In this document: piece after piece, positions 9,598-20,248 of the stretch
Numbering within the stretch: position 1 is the stretch's first letter
Layout: each line of letters opens with the position of its first letter
Translations under genes and position numbers: made by a program
From: Deltaproteobacteria bacterium
GTDB lineage: Bacteria > Myxococcota_A > UBA9042
Direction of reading: 5' to 3'
DNA length: 64,000 nucleotides
Assembly (NCBI GenBank): GCA_020632665.1
Contig: JACKFC010000012.1
Coordinates: 62,001 to 126,000, forward strand
Notes under the pieces: generated by a model
Told to the model about the DNA's origin: nothing
Database searches by the model: none
Seen by the model: only the letters and a program-made list of their open reading frames with translations

Positions 9598-10451
9598 GCG
9601 TCGCCGCCCTGCTCTGCGCCGCGGCCGCGTTGATCGGCGCGGCGCTCGGAGCGACCGCGGGCCTCGCTGGCCACACCCTCGAACTCATCGGTCTCTACGA
9701 CCTCGTCGCCGGTCTGGCTGGCGGCTTCGCCTTGGTCGCGCTGGCGCACCTCGCCCGCGAACGGCGAGCAGCCGTCCACTTCGCCGCGGCGGCCTTGCTC
9801 GGCGTCAGCTGGCTCGGCGCGTACCTCGTCACCGACGCCTTCACGCTGCGTGAGTTGCTGATTCGGCGCGCCGCGGACGCTGGCGTCCTGCTCGGCGACG
9901 AGGCCATCGTCCGTGGCGACGACGACCCCGCCGCGCTCATTGACGATACCCTCTTGGCCGAGACGGGACGCCGCGGCCTCCGTGGCGCGGCGCGCTTGCG
10001 CCTGCAGCGTGGCCTGCGCGTCCTGCAGGTCGCCGAGCGTGCCCGCGTCGTGCCGATGCCCGCGTGGCTGCACGCCCTCGCGTTGGCGGCGCGGGCGGCG
10101 CTGGTCGCCATCCTGGTCGCCCGCGCGCTCGCCGCGGCCCGCGAGGAACCGAGCTGCGCGCGATGCGGCGAGAAGCTCGAGCGACGTGAAGCGGCCCGCT
10201 TCGACGGGGCGGACGCAGATCGCGCCGCAGCTTTGCTGGCGAACCAAGACGAGGCGTCGCTGCTCGCGCTGGCCGCGACGAGGGGAGTGGCGCGTGGCGG
10301 CTACGTCTTGCTCGCAGATCGCTGTCCCAGCGGCCACAGCGCCCGCGAAGGCTACGAGCTCCGCCGACTCCGTGGACGCGCCTTCACCCCGGCGCGCGCC
10401 GGCCGGATCGCGATCCTGGCGCCGGAACTGGCTGAATCGGCGGGTTCCTAG
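9516..10451 (+). CDS. Membrane protein with C-terminal zinc-ribbon-like Cys motif
   Basis: Up to 311 residues. Hydrophobic helices lie near residues 27-50, 60-80, 88-110 and 185-205. The C-terminal cytoplasmic part has CARCGEKLERRE and, about 70 residues on, CPSGHS. These could bind a metal as a split zinc ribbon, which is an inference. The start is unclear. GTG 9516 is the furthest upstream option and lies inside the preceding gene. The first helix begins only at about 9597, so a non-standard start near the preceding TGA, or TTG 9632, is possible. The stop overlaps the convergent nadK stop. Confidence 0.6.
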   Translation: MVHPLGSGAGGRVGRPLPRRGRSLQGLSVAALLCAAAALIGAALGATAGLAGHTLELIGLYDLVAGLAGGFALVALAHLARERRAAVHFAAAALLGVSWLGAYLVTDAFTLRELLIRRAADAGVLLGDEAIVRGDDDPAALIDDTLLAETGRRGLRGAARLRLQRGLRVLQVAERARVVPMPAWLHALALAARAALVAILVARALAAAREEPSCARCGEKLERREAARFDGADADRAAALLANQDEASLLALAATRGVARGGYVLLADRCPSGHSAREGYELRRLRGRAFTPARAGRIAILAPELAESAGS

Positions 10452-11464
10452 CGGCCGCTCTCGTGCTCGTCGAGCCGCAGACCCGTCGCAGCCAAGACGC
10501 GGCGACTACGCGATTGCAGCTCGGCCCGGCGCGCGTCGGTCGCGGTCGGCGCGATCCACGGCAACGGCTGAGGATCGGTCTCGAAGCGCAGGCGGTCACC
10601 CATGCCGAAACGAACCTTGCGATGTGCCCCATCGACGTAGAGCACGCCGGCGGCGGTATGTGACTCGACCTCGACCGCACCCTCGACGATGCCGCCGACC
10701 ACGGGCTCCTCGGCGCCGACAGAGAGCGGGAAGAGCTCGCGCACGCGGAATTGGATCCGCCGGTCGTCGAGGCCTTGGATGTGGCCGCCGGCCGAGCGAA
10801 TCGCGCCGGTCGAGCCCGCCGCGGTCGAGACCCAGATCCCCGAGCTCTTCTGCCGCTGCCTGCGGCCGAGGGCGCTGAGGGTGTAGCGCGTCGTTTCGGC
10901 AGGCACCCGATGTGCGACGAGGACGTCGTTCAAGGCGGGATCGGCGATCGCTTCGCCGTTGAGAGAGACGCGCATCCGCCACAGTGGGCGCGAGTGGACG
11001 TGGCCGGCCCGCAGCGACTCCAAGAGGGCGTCGAGGTTGGATGCGGTGGCGGCGCAGAAGAAACCGACCGAAGTCTCGGGCGAGCTGTTGATCCCGAGCA
11101 TCGGAGTCCCGTCCGAGCGTTCGTCGGCCTCGACGCAATGCGATGCGCGCAGGAAGGTGCCGTCGCCGCCGACCGTGACGATCAGGTCGGCTTCGCGGGC
11201 GTCGCGACGTCGCAACCCGGCGACCACCCGGACCTCGAAGCCATGCTCGCGCAGCATGTCGACCACACGGGAACACGACTCACGGTGGTGATCGTGCGCC
11301 GCGTTGAGGCGGTCGGCGGGGTTGCCACCGGAGGCGAGGACACGGGCGACGCCGGCGTCGGGGCGCGCCGCGTGGCGTTCGAGGACCGTCGACTTGCGCA
11401 CCACCACCACACGGCGCGCGACGACGGCCTCGCCGACCCGATGCAGCCGACCACCTCGCGCCAT
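10448..11464 (-). CDS. nadK: NAD kinase
   Basis: 338 residues. This enzyme phosphorylates NAD+ to NADP+ using ATP or polyphosphate. The invariant GGDGTFLRAS motif is at residues 99-108 (catalytic Asp in GGDGT), NDVLVAH follows near 180, and the family's STAAGSTGA loop is near 216. The N-terminal 60 residues are Arg-rich and longer than in compact bacterial enzymes. The ATG at 11464 lies seven bases after the histidine kinase stop, so the two are likely one operon. The TAG stop shares the palindrome CTAG with the stop of the convergent membrane protein gene. Confidence 0.92.
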   Translation of the reverse strand: MARGGRLHRVGEAVVARRVVVVRKSTVLERHAARPDAGVARVLASGGNPADRLNAAHDHHRESCSRVVDMLREHGFEVRVVAGLRRRDAREADLIVTVGGDGTFLRASHCVEADERSDGTPMLGINSSPETSVGFFCAATASNLDALLESLRAGHVHSRPLWRMRVSLNGEAIADPALNDVLVAHRVPAETTRYTLSALGRRQRQKSSGIWVSTAAGSTGAIRSAGGHIQGLDDRRIQFRVRELFPLSVGAEEPVVGGIVEGAVEVESHTAAGVLYVDGAHRKVRFGMGDRLRFETDPQPLPWIAPTATDARRAELQSRSRRVLAATGLRLDEHESGR

Positions 11465-11471
11465 GGACGGT

Positions 11472-13196
11472 TCAGCCCAGGGCGATCGGCTGCTCGACCG
11501 GCAGCGTCACGCGGAAGATGGTGCCGCCGCCCGGCGCCGGCTCGTGCTCGAGCGTGCCGCCGTGGGCCTGGACGATGGAGCGCGAGATATCGAGTCCCAA
11601 GCCCAGGCCGTGCTCACCTTTGGTCGTGAAGAAGGGCTCGTAAATCCGCGCCGCGACCTCGGCCGGGATGCCGCGACCGTTGTCCTGGACTTCGACCACC
11701 GCGCTCTCGCCGTCGCGCAGGACGCGGACGGTGACGACGCCGGCGACGGGATCTGCGGCGTCGACCGCGTTGCGGATCAGGTTGATCAACACCTGACGCA
11801 GGCGGTTGGCGTCGAATTCGGCGACCACCGGTGCGTCGGCGACCAGCTCGACCGCGCGGACCCGGGCATCGCAGCGCACGAAGCGAATGACGTTGCCGGC
11901 GACCTGGGCGAGGTCGTCGAGGCCCATCTCGATCTCGGCCTTGTTGCCGCTGGCGAAGCGGCGGATCTCGTCGACCAGGCCGAGGATCCGGCGTTGCGCC
12001 TCGAGCATCAGCTCCGCGGACTCCTGGATGTCCTGATCGTCCGGATAGTCGCGGCGCAGCATATCGGCGAGCATCAGCGGGGCGAGATGGTTCTTCACCT
12101 CGTGCGCGATACCGCTGGCCACGCGACCGACTGCCGCCATCTGCTCGGAGCGAACCAGACGGTCCTGCGCTTCGAGCAGCTTCTGCTGCGCTTGCTCGAG
12201 CTCCTTGATGGTCCGCTCGCGCTGTTCCGCCAGATCCAGGTTCTCCAGCGCTGCGCCGACCATGCCGGCGACGACGGTCATCAGGTCGAGGTCGTTCTCG
12301 GTAAAGCCGTTGATCGTTGCGGTCGTCTCGACCTCGATCACGCCGATCACCCGCTCACCGACCAGCATCGGCACCGCGAGCAGCGAACGGATATCGTTCA
12401 GCACGACCGATTCCGCGGCAGAGAAGCGCTCGTCGGTCACGGCGTCGCTGGTGATGATGCCGCAGCGATCGTGCACGACTTGCTCGGCGACCGTCTCACT
12501 CATCCGCACCGCGCCCGAATCCGGGCGCACGGTGCCAGCGCGGGTCTGTGCCGCCAGCGGCACGAAGCGGCCGGCCTCGTCGAGGCGCACGACGTAGCCG
12601 CGGTCGGCGCTCAAGACCTTGCGGACCAGGCCGAGGACCCGGTCGAGCATCGTGTCACGGTCGTGCCCGGCCTGCAGGGCCTTGGAGATTTCGTGCAGGA
12701 CTGCGAAGTTGCGGGTCTGCCGGACGAGGAACTCGATCTCGGCTTCGCTGCGCGGTTGGCCGGACGGCGAATCCGCGAGGCCCAGCGCGGCGAAATATTC
12801 CTCCGCCAACATGGTGCCGAGATCCGGCGACGTCACGTCAGTGACGGGCTTGACCAAGTGCGCGGTCGGCTGGCTGGTGTTGCCGGAGAAGCCGTCGCCC
12901 TCGCGCACCGCGATCTCGAACTGCGAGGTGCCGATGCGCACCACGTCCGAGCCGAAGAGCTGCATCCGAGCGACGCGCTTGCCATTGACGAAGGTGCCGT
13001 TGTGGCTCTGCAGATCTTCGACGAAGAGGGTGCGGCCTTCGACGTAGAAGCGTGCGTGACGGCGGCTCATCCGGCGATCGGGGACGAAAATATCGCACGC
13101 GGTCGACCGGCCGACGACGAGCTCTCGACCGACGTCGAAGCTCTGTCCCTGCAGGTCGCCGCTCAGCACGTGCAACATATGCTCGACCGTGCTCAA
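11472..13196 (-). CDS. FHA-GAF sensor histidine kinase
   Basis: 574 residues and soluble: no membrane helix is seen. An N-terminal FHA domain (residues about 8-98, with GRSTACDI, MSRRHARF, SHNGTFVNG) should bind phosphothreonine. A GAF domain (about 160-320) follows, then a coiled linker. The HisKA H-box has phospho-acceptor His365 in GIAHEVKNHLAP. The HATPase domain has N-box NLIRNAVDA, G1 DNGRG (505-509), an F-box EPFFTTK and a glycine-rich GLGLGL. No receiver domain or response regulator is adjacent, so it is an orphan kinase. FHA at the N-terminus suggests cross-talk with a Ser/Thr kinase. It is divergent from mlaF and upstream of nadK. Confidence 0.93.
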   Translation of the reverse strand: MSTVEHMLHVLSGDLQGQSFDVGRELVVGRSTACDIFVPDRRMSRRHARFYVEGRTLFVEDLQSHNGTFVNGKRVARMQLFGSDVVRIGTSQFEIAVREGDGFSGNTSQPTAHLVKPVTDVTSPDLGTMLAEEYFAALGLADSPSGQPRSEAEIEFLVRQTRNFAVLHEISKALQAGHDRDTMLDRVLGLVRKVLSADRGYVVRLDEAGRFVPLAAQTRAGTVRPDSGAVRMSETVAEQVVHDRCGIITSDAVTDERFSAAESVVLNDIRSLLAVPMLVGERVIGVIEVETTATINGFTENDLDLMTVVAGMVGAALENLDLAEQRERTIKELEQAQQKLLEAQDRLVRSEQMAAVGRVASGIAHEVKNHLAPLMLADMLRRDYPDDQDIQESAELMLEAQRRILGLVDEIRRFASGNKAEIEMGLDDLAQVAGNVIRFVRCDARVRAVELVADAPVVAEFDANRLRQVLINLIRNAVDAADPVAGVVTVRVLRDGESAVVEVQDNGRGIPAEVAARIYEPFFTTKGEHGLGLGLDISRSIVQAHGGTLEHEPAPGGGTIFRVTLPVEQPIALG

Positions 13197-13349
13197 TCAC
13201 CCCTCCCGTGGGGGAGACCCTCCACCACGGCGAGAAGATAGGTTCGCGCGCGCCGCGGGTCAAAGCCGGCGGGCCGCAATTTCTTGCCGGCGGCAAGGCA
13301 TCGGCCATGCTCTCGCGGTGCGCGACGTCGTTCGCCGCACGGGAGCACG

Positions 13350-14129
13350 ATGACGACCGACCCCGGCAGCTGCGTCCTCGAAGCAGTCGACGTACACAAG
13401 GCCTTCGGCACGCAGCGCGTCCTGCGTGGCGTCGACTTGCGGGTCGAGGCGGGCCTGGTGACGGTGATCATCGGCGGCTCGGGCTCGGGTAAGAGCGTGC
13501 TGCTGAAGCACCTGATCGGCCTGCTCACGCCGGACAAGGGCGAGGTCCGCTTCCACGGCCGCCCGATCGACGAAATGGACGGGCGCGCATTGCTCGACTT
13601 TCGCGCACGCATCGGGATGCTCTTCCAGAACGGCGCGCTCTTCGACTCGATGTCGGTCTACGACAACGTCGCCTTCCCGCTGCGCGAGCACCGCCGCTCG
13701 ATGCCGCGTGAGGAAGAGCGCGAACGCGTCCGCACCGCGCTGCACGAGCTCGGTCTGCGCGATATCGAACACAAATTTCCCGCCGAACTCTCAGGCGGCA
13801 TGCGCAAGCGCGTGGCGTTGGCGCGGGCGACGATCTTGGGACCGGAGATCATCCTCTACGACGAGCCGACGACCGGCCTGGACCCGATCATGATCAAGGC
13901 GGTCGACGATATGATCGCCGAGACGCAGGAGCGGCTGAAGGTGACGTCCGTCGTGATCTCGCACGATATGGCGTCGACCTTCCGCATCGCCCACCGCGTC
14001 GCGATGCTCTACCACGGCGAGATCATCGCGTACGGCACGCCGGACGAGATCCGCCACTCGGACAACCCGATCGTGCAATCCTTCATCCACGTCAGCGGGA
14101 CCGGTCCGCTGCAGCCGGCGGCCGCATGA
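13350..14129 (+). CDS. mlaF: ABC transporter ATP-binding protein, Mla type
   Basis: 259 residues from ATG 13350 with GGGAG just upstream. It energises phospholipid movement between the inner and outer membranes together with an MCE protein. Walker A GGSGSGKS is at 42-49, the Q-loop region MLFQNGALFDS near 90-100, the signature LSGGM at 147-151 and Walker B ILYDEPTTGLDP at 168-179. The FQNGALFDS phrase is typical of MlaF/Ttg2A/Mkl ATPases. The stop overlaps the MCE gene start as ATGA. No MlaE permease gene is in the window, so it must lie elsewhere if the system is complete. Confidence 0.92.
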   Translation: MTTDPGSCVLEAVDVHKAFGTQRVLRGVDLRVEAGLVTVIIGGSGSGKSVLLKHLIGLLTPDKGEVRFHGRPIDEMDGRALLDFRARIGMLFQNGALFDSMSVYDNVAFPLREHRRSMPREEERERVRTALHELGLRDIEHKFPAELSGGMRKRVALARATILGPEIILYDEPTTGLDPIMIKAVDDMIAETQERLKVTSVVISHDMASTFRIAHRVAMLYHGEIIAYGTPDEIRHSDNPIVQSFIHVSGTGPLQPAAA

Positions 14130-15748
14130 AGGAACTCCGCGCCACCGTCCTGGTCGGCATCCTGGCGGTGGTCAGCGTCGCGCTGGTCATCTTCGGCGTG
14201 CTGAACTCGAACCGCGGCGTCGGCGGCGAGGAAAATACCTACCGCGTCTTCGCGGTCTTCGACGACGTCACCGGCGTCGCCGCGGGGACCAAGGTCACGA
14301 TCGCCGGCTTCCCCGTCGGCCAGGTCGAGCGCGTCGTGCTGCGGGGTACCGAGGTCCACGTCGAGCTGCGGCTGCGCAACGACGTGGTGTTGTACGGTGG
14401 CCGCAAGCGCGAGGACGGCCGGCTGGTCAACGCGGCGATGGTGACCCGCGTCCAGGCCAGCTTGCTCGGCGACTATTACCTCGAGCTCAAGCCCGGCGCC
14501 GACGGCAAGAAGCTCGAAGCCGGTGATACCGTGCCGATCGTGATCACCGCGACCGCCATCGAGGCCACCTTGGCGCGGCTGGAGACGGCGGCCGACGTGA
14601 TCCCGAAGATCGACCAGATCGCCGGCGACATCGCGAAGATCACCGCCAACGCGGCCAAGGTCTTCGGGGCAGACGACGGCGCCAAGCGCTTCGACGAGAT
14701 CGCCGAGAACCTCGTCGCGACCAGCCGCAACCTCGTGGCGACGACCGAGAGCGTGAAGTCTCGCTTCGCCGAAGGTTCGCTCGCGCCCGGCGGCGACCTC
14801 GACAAATCCATCGCCGGCCTGCGCGAGTTCACCCGCCAGGCCAATAGCCTCGCGGTCCTCGCGCGCGGAGGCGTCGATCGCGGCACCGCCTCGGCGCTGC
14901 GCAGCCTCGACAACGTCGAGGACATCACCAAGAGCGTGCGCAATATGATCGGGCGCAACGAGAAGGGCGTCGAGAACGCGATGGGCACGATGACCTCGAC
15001 CCTACGCAAGGTCGAGGAGACGCTGGCCCGTATCGATCGCGTGGTGGCAAACCTCGAGACGGTCACTGCCAAGACTGCCAGGGGCGAGGGCGCCATCGGC
15101 CGGCTCTTGACCAGCGACAAGCTGGTCCGCGAGGCCGAGGCGATGGTCGCGGACACGCGCAGCTTCGTCTCGCGCTTCGTCAACCTGCAGTCGGGCATCG
15201 ACTTCCAGACCAACCGCTACGCCAAGCTGCCCAATACCGACGCCGAGGCGTGGCGCTCGCAGCTCACCCTGCGGCTGCAGCCGAGCAAGGAGAAGTACTA
15301 CCTCGTCACGATCTCCAGCGATATCGTACCGATGACCCAGCGTCGTGGCGTCAACACGGCGAGCACGCTCGACGGCGGCCCGACCTCGATCCTCGACGAG
15401 ACCATCCGCGAGACCAACGACGTGGTGAAGTTCGGCTTCCAATACGTCCGGCGCTGGGGCCCGGTGGCGCTGCGTGGCGGCGTGATCGAGAGCCGCGCTG
15501 GCTTCGGCGCGGACCTCTTCGCCTTCAGCGACAAGCTGCAGACCTCGGTCGACGTCTTCGCCCTCACCGACCCGCGTCCGCGTGTGCGCGCCGCGATCCT
15601 GCTCCGCTTCGTCTCGTGGGCGTATGTCCAGGTCGGCGGCGATATGCTGCTCACGCCGGACCGCGACGTCTTCTTCGGCGCCGGCCTCGCCTTCACCGAC
15701 AACGACCTGCTCCTGCTCTTCGCCAGCGCGCCGAGCGTGCAGATGTAG
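14126..15748 (+). CDS. mlaD: MCE/MlaD family lipid transport protein with long C-terminal extension
   Basis: 540 residues. An N-terminal membrane helix (residues 8-27) is followed by the MCE domain (about 38-120, with DDVTGVAAGTKVTIAGFPVG). A long helical region (150-365) follows. The last 150 residues have alternating short beta strands rich in aromatic residues (YYLVTISSDIV, VKFGFQYVRRWG, RFVSWAYVQVGGDM) that look like membrane beta-barrel strands. Standard E. coli MlaD is only about 180 residues, so this protein could span the periplasm itself. The substrate-binding and barrel roles are inference. It is translationally coupled to mlaF. Confidence 0.88.
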   Translation: MKELRATVLVGILAVVSVALVIFGVLNSNRGVGGEENTYRVFAVFDDVTGVAAGTKVTIAGFPVGQVERVVLRGTEVHVELRLRNDVVLYGGRKREDGRLVNAAMVTRVQASLLGDYYLELKPGADGKKLEAGDTVPIVITATAIEATLARLETAADVIPKIDQIAGDIAKITANAAKVFGADDGAKRFDEIAENLVATSRNLVATTESVKSRFAEGSLAPGGDLDKSIAGLREFTRQANSLAVLARGGVDRGTASALRSLDNVEDITKSVRNMIGRNEKGVENAMGTMTSTLRKVEETLARIDRVVANLETVTAKTARGEGAIGRLLTSDKLVREAEAMVADTRSFVSRFVNLQSGIDFQTNRYAKLPNTDAEAWRSQLTLRLQPSKEKYYLVTISSDIVPMTQRRGVNTASTLDGGPTSILDETIRETNDVVKFGFQYVRRWGPVALRGGVIESRAGFGADLFAFSDKLQTSVDVFALTDPRPRVRAAILLRFVSWAYVQVGGDMLLTPDRDVFFGAGLAFTDNDLLLLFASAPSVQM

Positions 15749-15751
15749 GTC

Positions 15752-16939
15752 TCAAGCCTCGGGATGCGGCTGCGGCCGGAAGCGCAACAACGCCAGCGCG
15801 ATCAGCTTCGCGCGCTCGACCAGGGTGTGGCGCTCGATGCGCTCCTCGGTCGAGTGCATGCCGAAGCCGACCGGTCCCAAGCCGTCGAGCGTCGGGGCGC
15901 CGGCGGAGGCGGCGAGGTTGGCGTCGCTGCCACCGCCGGTGGTGACGGCGGGAAGCGGCATGCCGAGGTCTTTCGCGACGGCGGCGAAATGGGCGTGCGG
16001 ACCGTGCGGATCGCGGGGCCAGGGCGGGCGATGGAAGCCGCCGCGGACCTCGGCCCGGACCTCGTGGCGCGCTCCGACGTCGCTGGCGAGCGCCTGCACG
16101 GCGGCGACGACGCGCTCGGCTTCCGCGGCGCTCTGCGCCCGCGCGTCGAGCTCGAGGCGGCAGAGCTCGGGCACGACGTTGCGCTTGCTGCCGCCCGAGA
16201 TCGTCCCGACCGAAACCAGCGTGCCCTGCCCCGCGTCGGCGATGCTGCCGACTTCGACGGCAAACGCGGCCGCGGCGACGATGGCGTTGCGGCCACGCTC
16301 GGGATCGACGCCGGCGTGAGCGGCACGACCGTGAAAGGCGACCGAAAACGCGGCGACCCCAGCGCGGCCGTCGACCACGGCGAAGCCGCTGCGACCAGGC
16401 TCGAAGCAGAGAACGAGGTCGCGGCCAGCGGCGGTGCGCTCGACGATGGAACGCGAGGTCGGCGAGCCGATCTCCTCGTCGCTGGTGACCAGCAGGGTCC
16501 AATCGATCGCGCCCGCCTGGCCTGCGACCAGCAGCGACTCGACAACCGCCCGCGCGACGACCAAGCCGCCCTTCATGTCGGCGACGCCGGGGCCGGCGAG
16601 CCACTCACCGACGCGGTGCATCCCGACAAAGCCGGCGCTCTGGTCGAAGACCGTGTCGAGGTGGCCGAGCAGCAGCACCTTGGGCGCGTCCGGGACCTCC
16701 GCCGGGCGGTGCGCGACGAGGTGACCGAGGCCAGCGGCGGCTTCGAGGATCTCGGTGCGGAAGCCGATCCGTCGCCAGCGGCGGACCAGCAATTCGAGGC
16801 AGGCGCGCTGGCCGTCGCGCTCGTGCGGGCCGCTCGGCGCGTCGACCAGCTCGCGCAGGCTCTCGCTGAGCGCGTCGGTGCGCCCGTCGAGCCATTGGAT
16901 CACGCGGTCTTCGAGTTCTGCGTCGGGGGTCTCGCTCAT
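15752..16939 (-). CDS. M20 family metallopeptidase, carboxypeptidase G2-like
   Basis: 395 residues. M20 enzymes hydrolyse amide bonds of small N-acyl or C-terminal amino acids using two zinc ions. Visible motifs are GHLDTVF (zinc ligand His and catalytic Asp), GPGVADMKGG, SDEEIGSPTSR (catalytic Glu) and the dimerisation domain starting near residue 185. The late GGGSDAN and GPVGFGMHSTEER place it nearest glutamate carboxypeptidase/CPG2-like members. It has no signal peptide. The start overlaps the YaeQ stop as ATGA, so it is the last gene of the mdh-sdh-yaeQ operon. It ends four bases from the convergent MCE gene. Confidence 0.9.
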   Translation of the reverse strand: MSETPDAELEDRVIQWLDGRTDALSESLRELVDAPSGPHERDGQRACLELLVRRWRRIGFRTEILEAAAGLGHLVAHRPAEVPDAPKVLLLGHLDTVFDQSAGFVGMHRVGEWLAGPGVADMKGGLVVARAVVESLLVAGQAGAIDWTLLVTSDEEIGSPTSRSIVERTAAGRDLVLCFEPGRSGFAVVDGRAGVAAFSVAFHGRAAHAGVDPERGRNAIVAAAAFAVEVGSIADAGQGTLVSVGTISGGSKRNVVPELCRLELDARAQSAAEAERVVAAVQALASDVGARHEVRAEVRGGFHRPPWPRDPHGPHAHFAAVAKDLGMPLPAVTTGGGSDANLAASAGAPTLDGLGPVGFGMHSTEERIERHTLVERAKLIALALLRFRPQPHPEA

Positions 16940-17505
16940 GCCTGCTCCGCCAACAGCTCGTCGAGCGTGCGCAGCCGGCCTTCGATGACCTCACCGTCGC
17001 AGGAGAGGTAGAGCAGGCCGTCGGTGATGGTCGCGTCCCACTCCATCGAGCGCGAGCCGATCGCCTCGAGGCGCTCCATCAGCCGCGGCGTGGCGAGCAG
17101 GATCTCCAGCTTGTCGAGGTTGCGGGCGCGTTGCGCGACCAACTCGCGGCGCAGCGTCGTGGCCTCGTCGACATCGGCGAAGAGGGCGACAATCCGGGCG
17201 TCCTTGTAGCGACCGAGGGCGCGCACCAGGCGCTTGAGCTGCTGCGGCGGGCCGACCTCGATCCAGAGCGTGACGTCGCCGGTCAGGTCGGTCGCCGAGA
17301 GGTCCGGCTCGGCGACGAGGTTCCAGCCGTCGCGGTCCTGCAGCCCCTCTTCGTAGAAGAAGACGTAGGAGAGGAAGCGGAGCAGGATGTGCTCGTCGGG
17401 TTCGTCGGGCTGTTGCGCGAGGCTGATCTGCTCTTGCACGTAGACGCCACGGTCCACATCCGAGAGAGAGAGCCGCACCTGGCAGCGGAAGGCGCGGCTG
17501 AGCAT
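16936..17505 (-). CDS. yaeQ: YaeQ family protein
   Basis: 189 residues, the usual family length (about 180). The N-terminal LSLSDVDRGVYVQ, the central DDxDEHILLRFLSYVFFY-like stretch, EPDLSATDLTG and LWIEVGxP are the standard conserved stretches of YaeQ, a PD-(D/E)XK nuclease-fold family whose enzymatic activity is not established. It sits three bases after sdhB and overlaps the M20 peptidase start, so it belongs to the succinate dehydrogenase operon here. Confidence 0.9.
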   Translation of the reverse strand: MLSRAFRCQVRLSLSDVDRGVYVQEQISLAQQPDEPDEHILLRFLSYVFFYEEGLQDRDGWNLVAEPDLSATDLTGDVTLWIEVGPPQQLKRLVRALGRYKDARIVALFADVDEATTLRRELVAQRARNLDKLEILLATPRLMERLEAIGSRSMEWDATITDGLLYLSCDGEVIEGRLRTLDELLAEQA

Positions 17506-17508
17506 GGA

Positions 17509-18255
17509 CTAGCGGCCGCGGAGGCTGGCCACCAGGAAGTCACGGTTCATCTGCGCGATGGCGCGGACGCTGATCTCCTTCGGGCAGGCGGCCTCGCACT
17601 CGTATTGGTTGGTGCAGGAGCCGAAGCCTTCCTGGTCCATCTGCGCGACCATCGAGACGACGCGCTCGTAGCGCTCGACCTGGCCTTGCGGCAGCCGCGC
17701 GAGGTGGCTGACCTTGGCGGCCGTGAAGAGGCTGGCGCTGGCGTTCTTGCACGCCGCGACGCAGGCGCCGCAGCCGATGCAGGCGGCGTACTCGAAGGCT
17801 TCGTCAGCGTCGGCCTTGTTGACCGGGGTCGCGTTGGCGTCCTGCGCGGCGCCGGTGCGGACCGAGATATAGCCACCCGACTCGATGATGCGGTCGAGCG
17901 CGGTGCGGTCGACGACCAGATCACGCAGCACCGGGAAGGGGCCGGCGCGCCAGGGCTCGATCACGACGGTATCGCCGTCCTTGAACGAGCGCATGTGCAG
18001 CTGGCAGGTCGTCGTGCCGCGGTCAGGACCGTGCGGGACGCCGTTGATCTGCAGCGAACACATGCCGCAGATGCCTTCGCGACAATCGTGGTCGAAGGCG
18101 ATCGGCTCCTGCCCGGACGCTTCGAGGCCCTCGTTGACCACGTCGAGCATCTCGAGGAAGGACATGTCGGGGCTGACGTCCTTCGCCTCGTAGGTCTGGA
18201 AGCCGCCGTTGTCGTCCTGCCCGGCCTGGCGCCAGACGTGCAGCGTGAGGTTCAT
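17509..18255 (-). CDS. sdhB: Succinate dehydrogenase iron-sulfur subunit
   Basis: 248 residues. It carries electrons from SdhA to the membrane quinone site. The N-terminal [2Fe-2S] cluster is bound by CREGICGMC and a later Cys in TTTCQLH. The C-terminal ferredoxin-type part has CIGCGACVAAC and CEAACPKEI for the [4Fe-4S] and [3Fe-4S] clusters. The style of the sequence matches the cytochrome b558-type enzymes of Myxococcota, Bacteroidota and Bacillota. It lies 34 bases after sdhA in the order C-A-B. Confidence 0.96.
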   Translation of the reverse strand: MNLTLHVWRQAGQDDNGGFQTYEAKDVSPDMSFLEMLDVVNEGLEASGQEPIAFDHDCREGICGMCSLQINGVPHGPDRGTTTCQLHMRSFKDGDTVVIEPWRAGPFPVLRDLVVDRTALDRIIESGGYISVRTGAAQDANATPVNKADADEAFEYAACIGCGACVAACKNASASLFTAAKVSHLARLPQGQVERYERVVSMVAQMDQEGFGSCTNQYECEAACPKEISVRAIAQMNRDFLVASLRGR

Positions 18256-18289
18256 CGCTCGCCTCCCATCTCGTGTCGTCCGCCCGCGC

Positions 18290-20233
<1,944 letters not shown>

Positions 20234-20248
20234 GTCGCTGCCTCCTGC

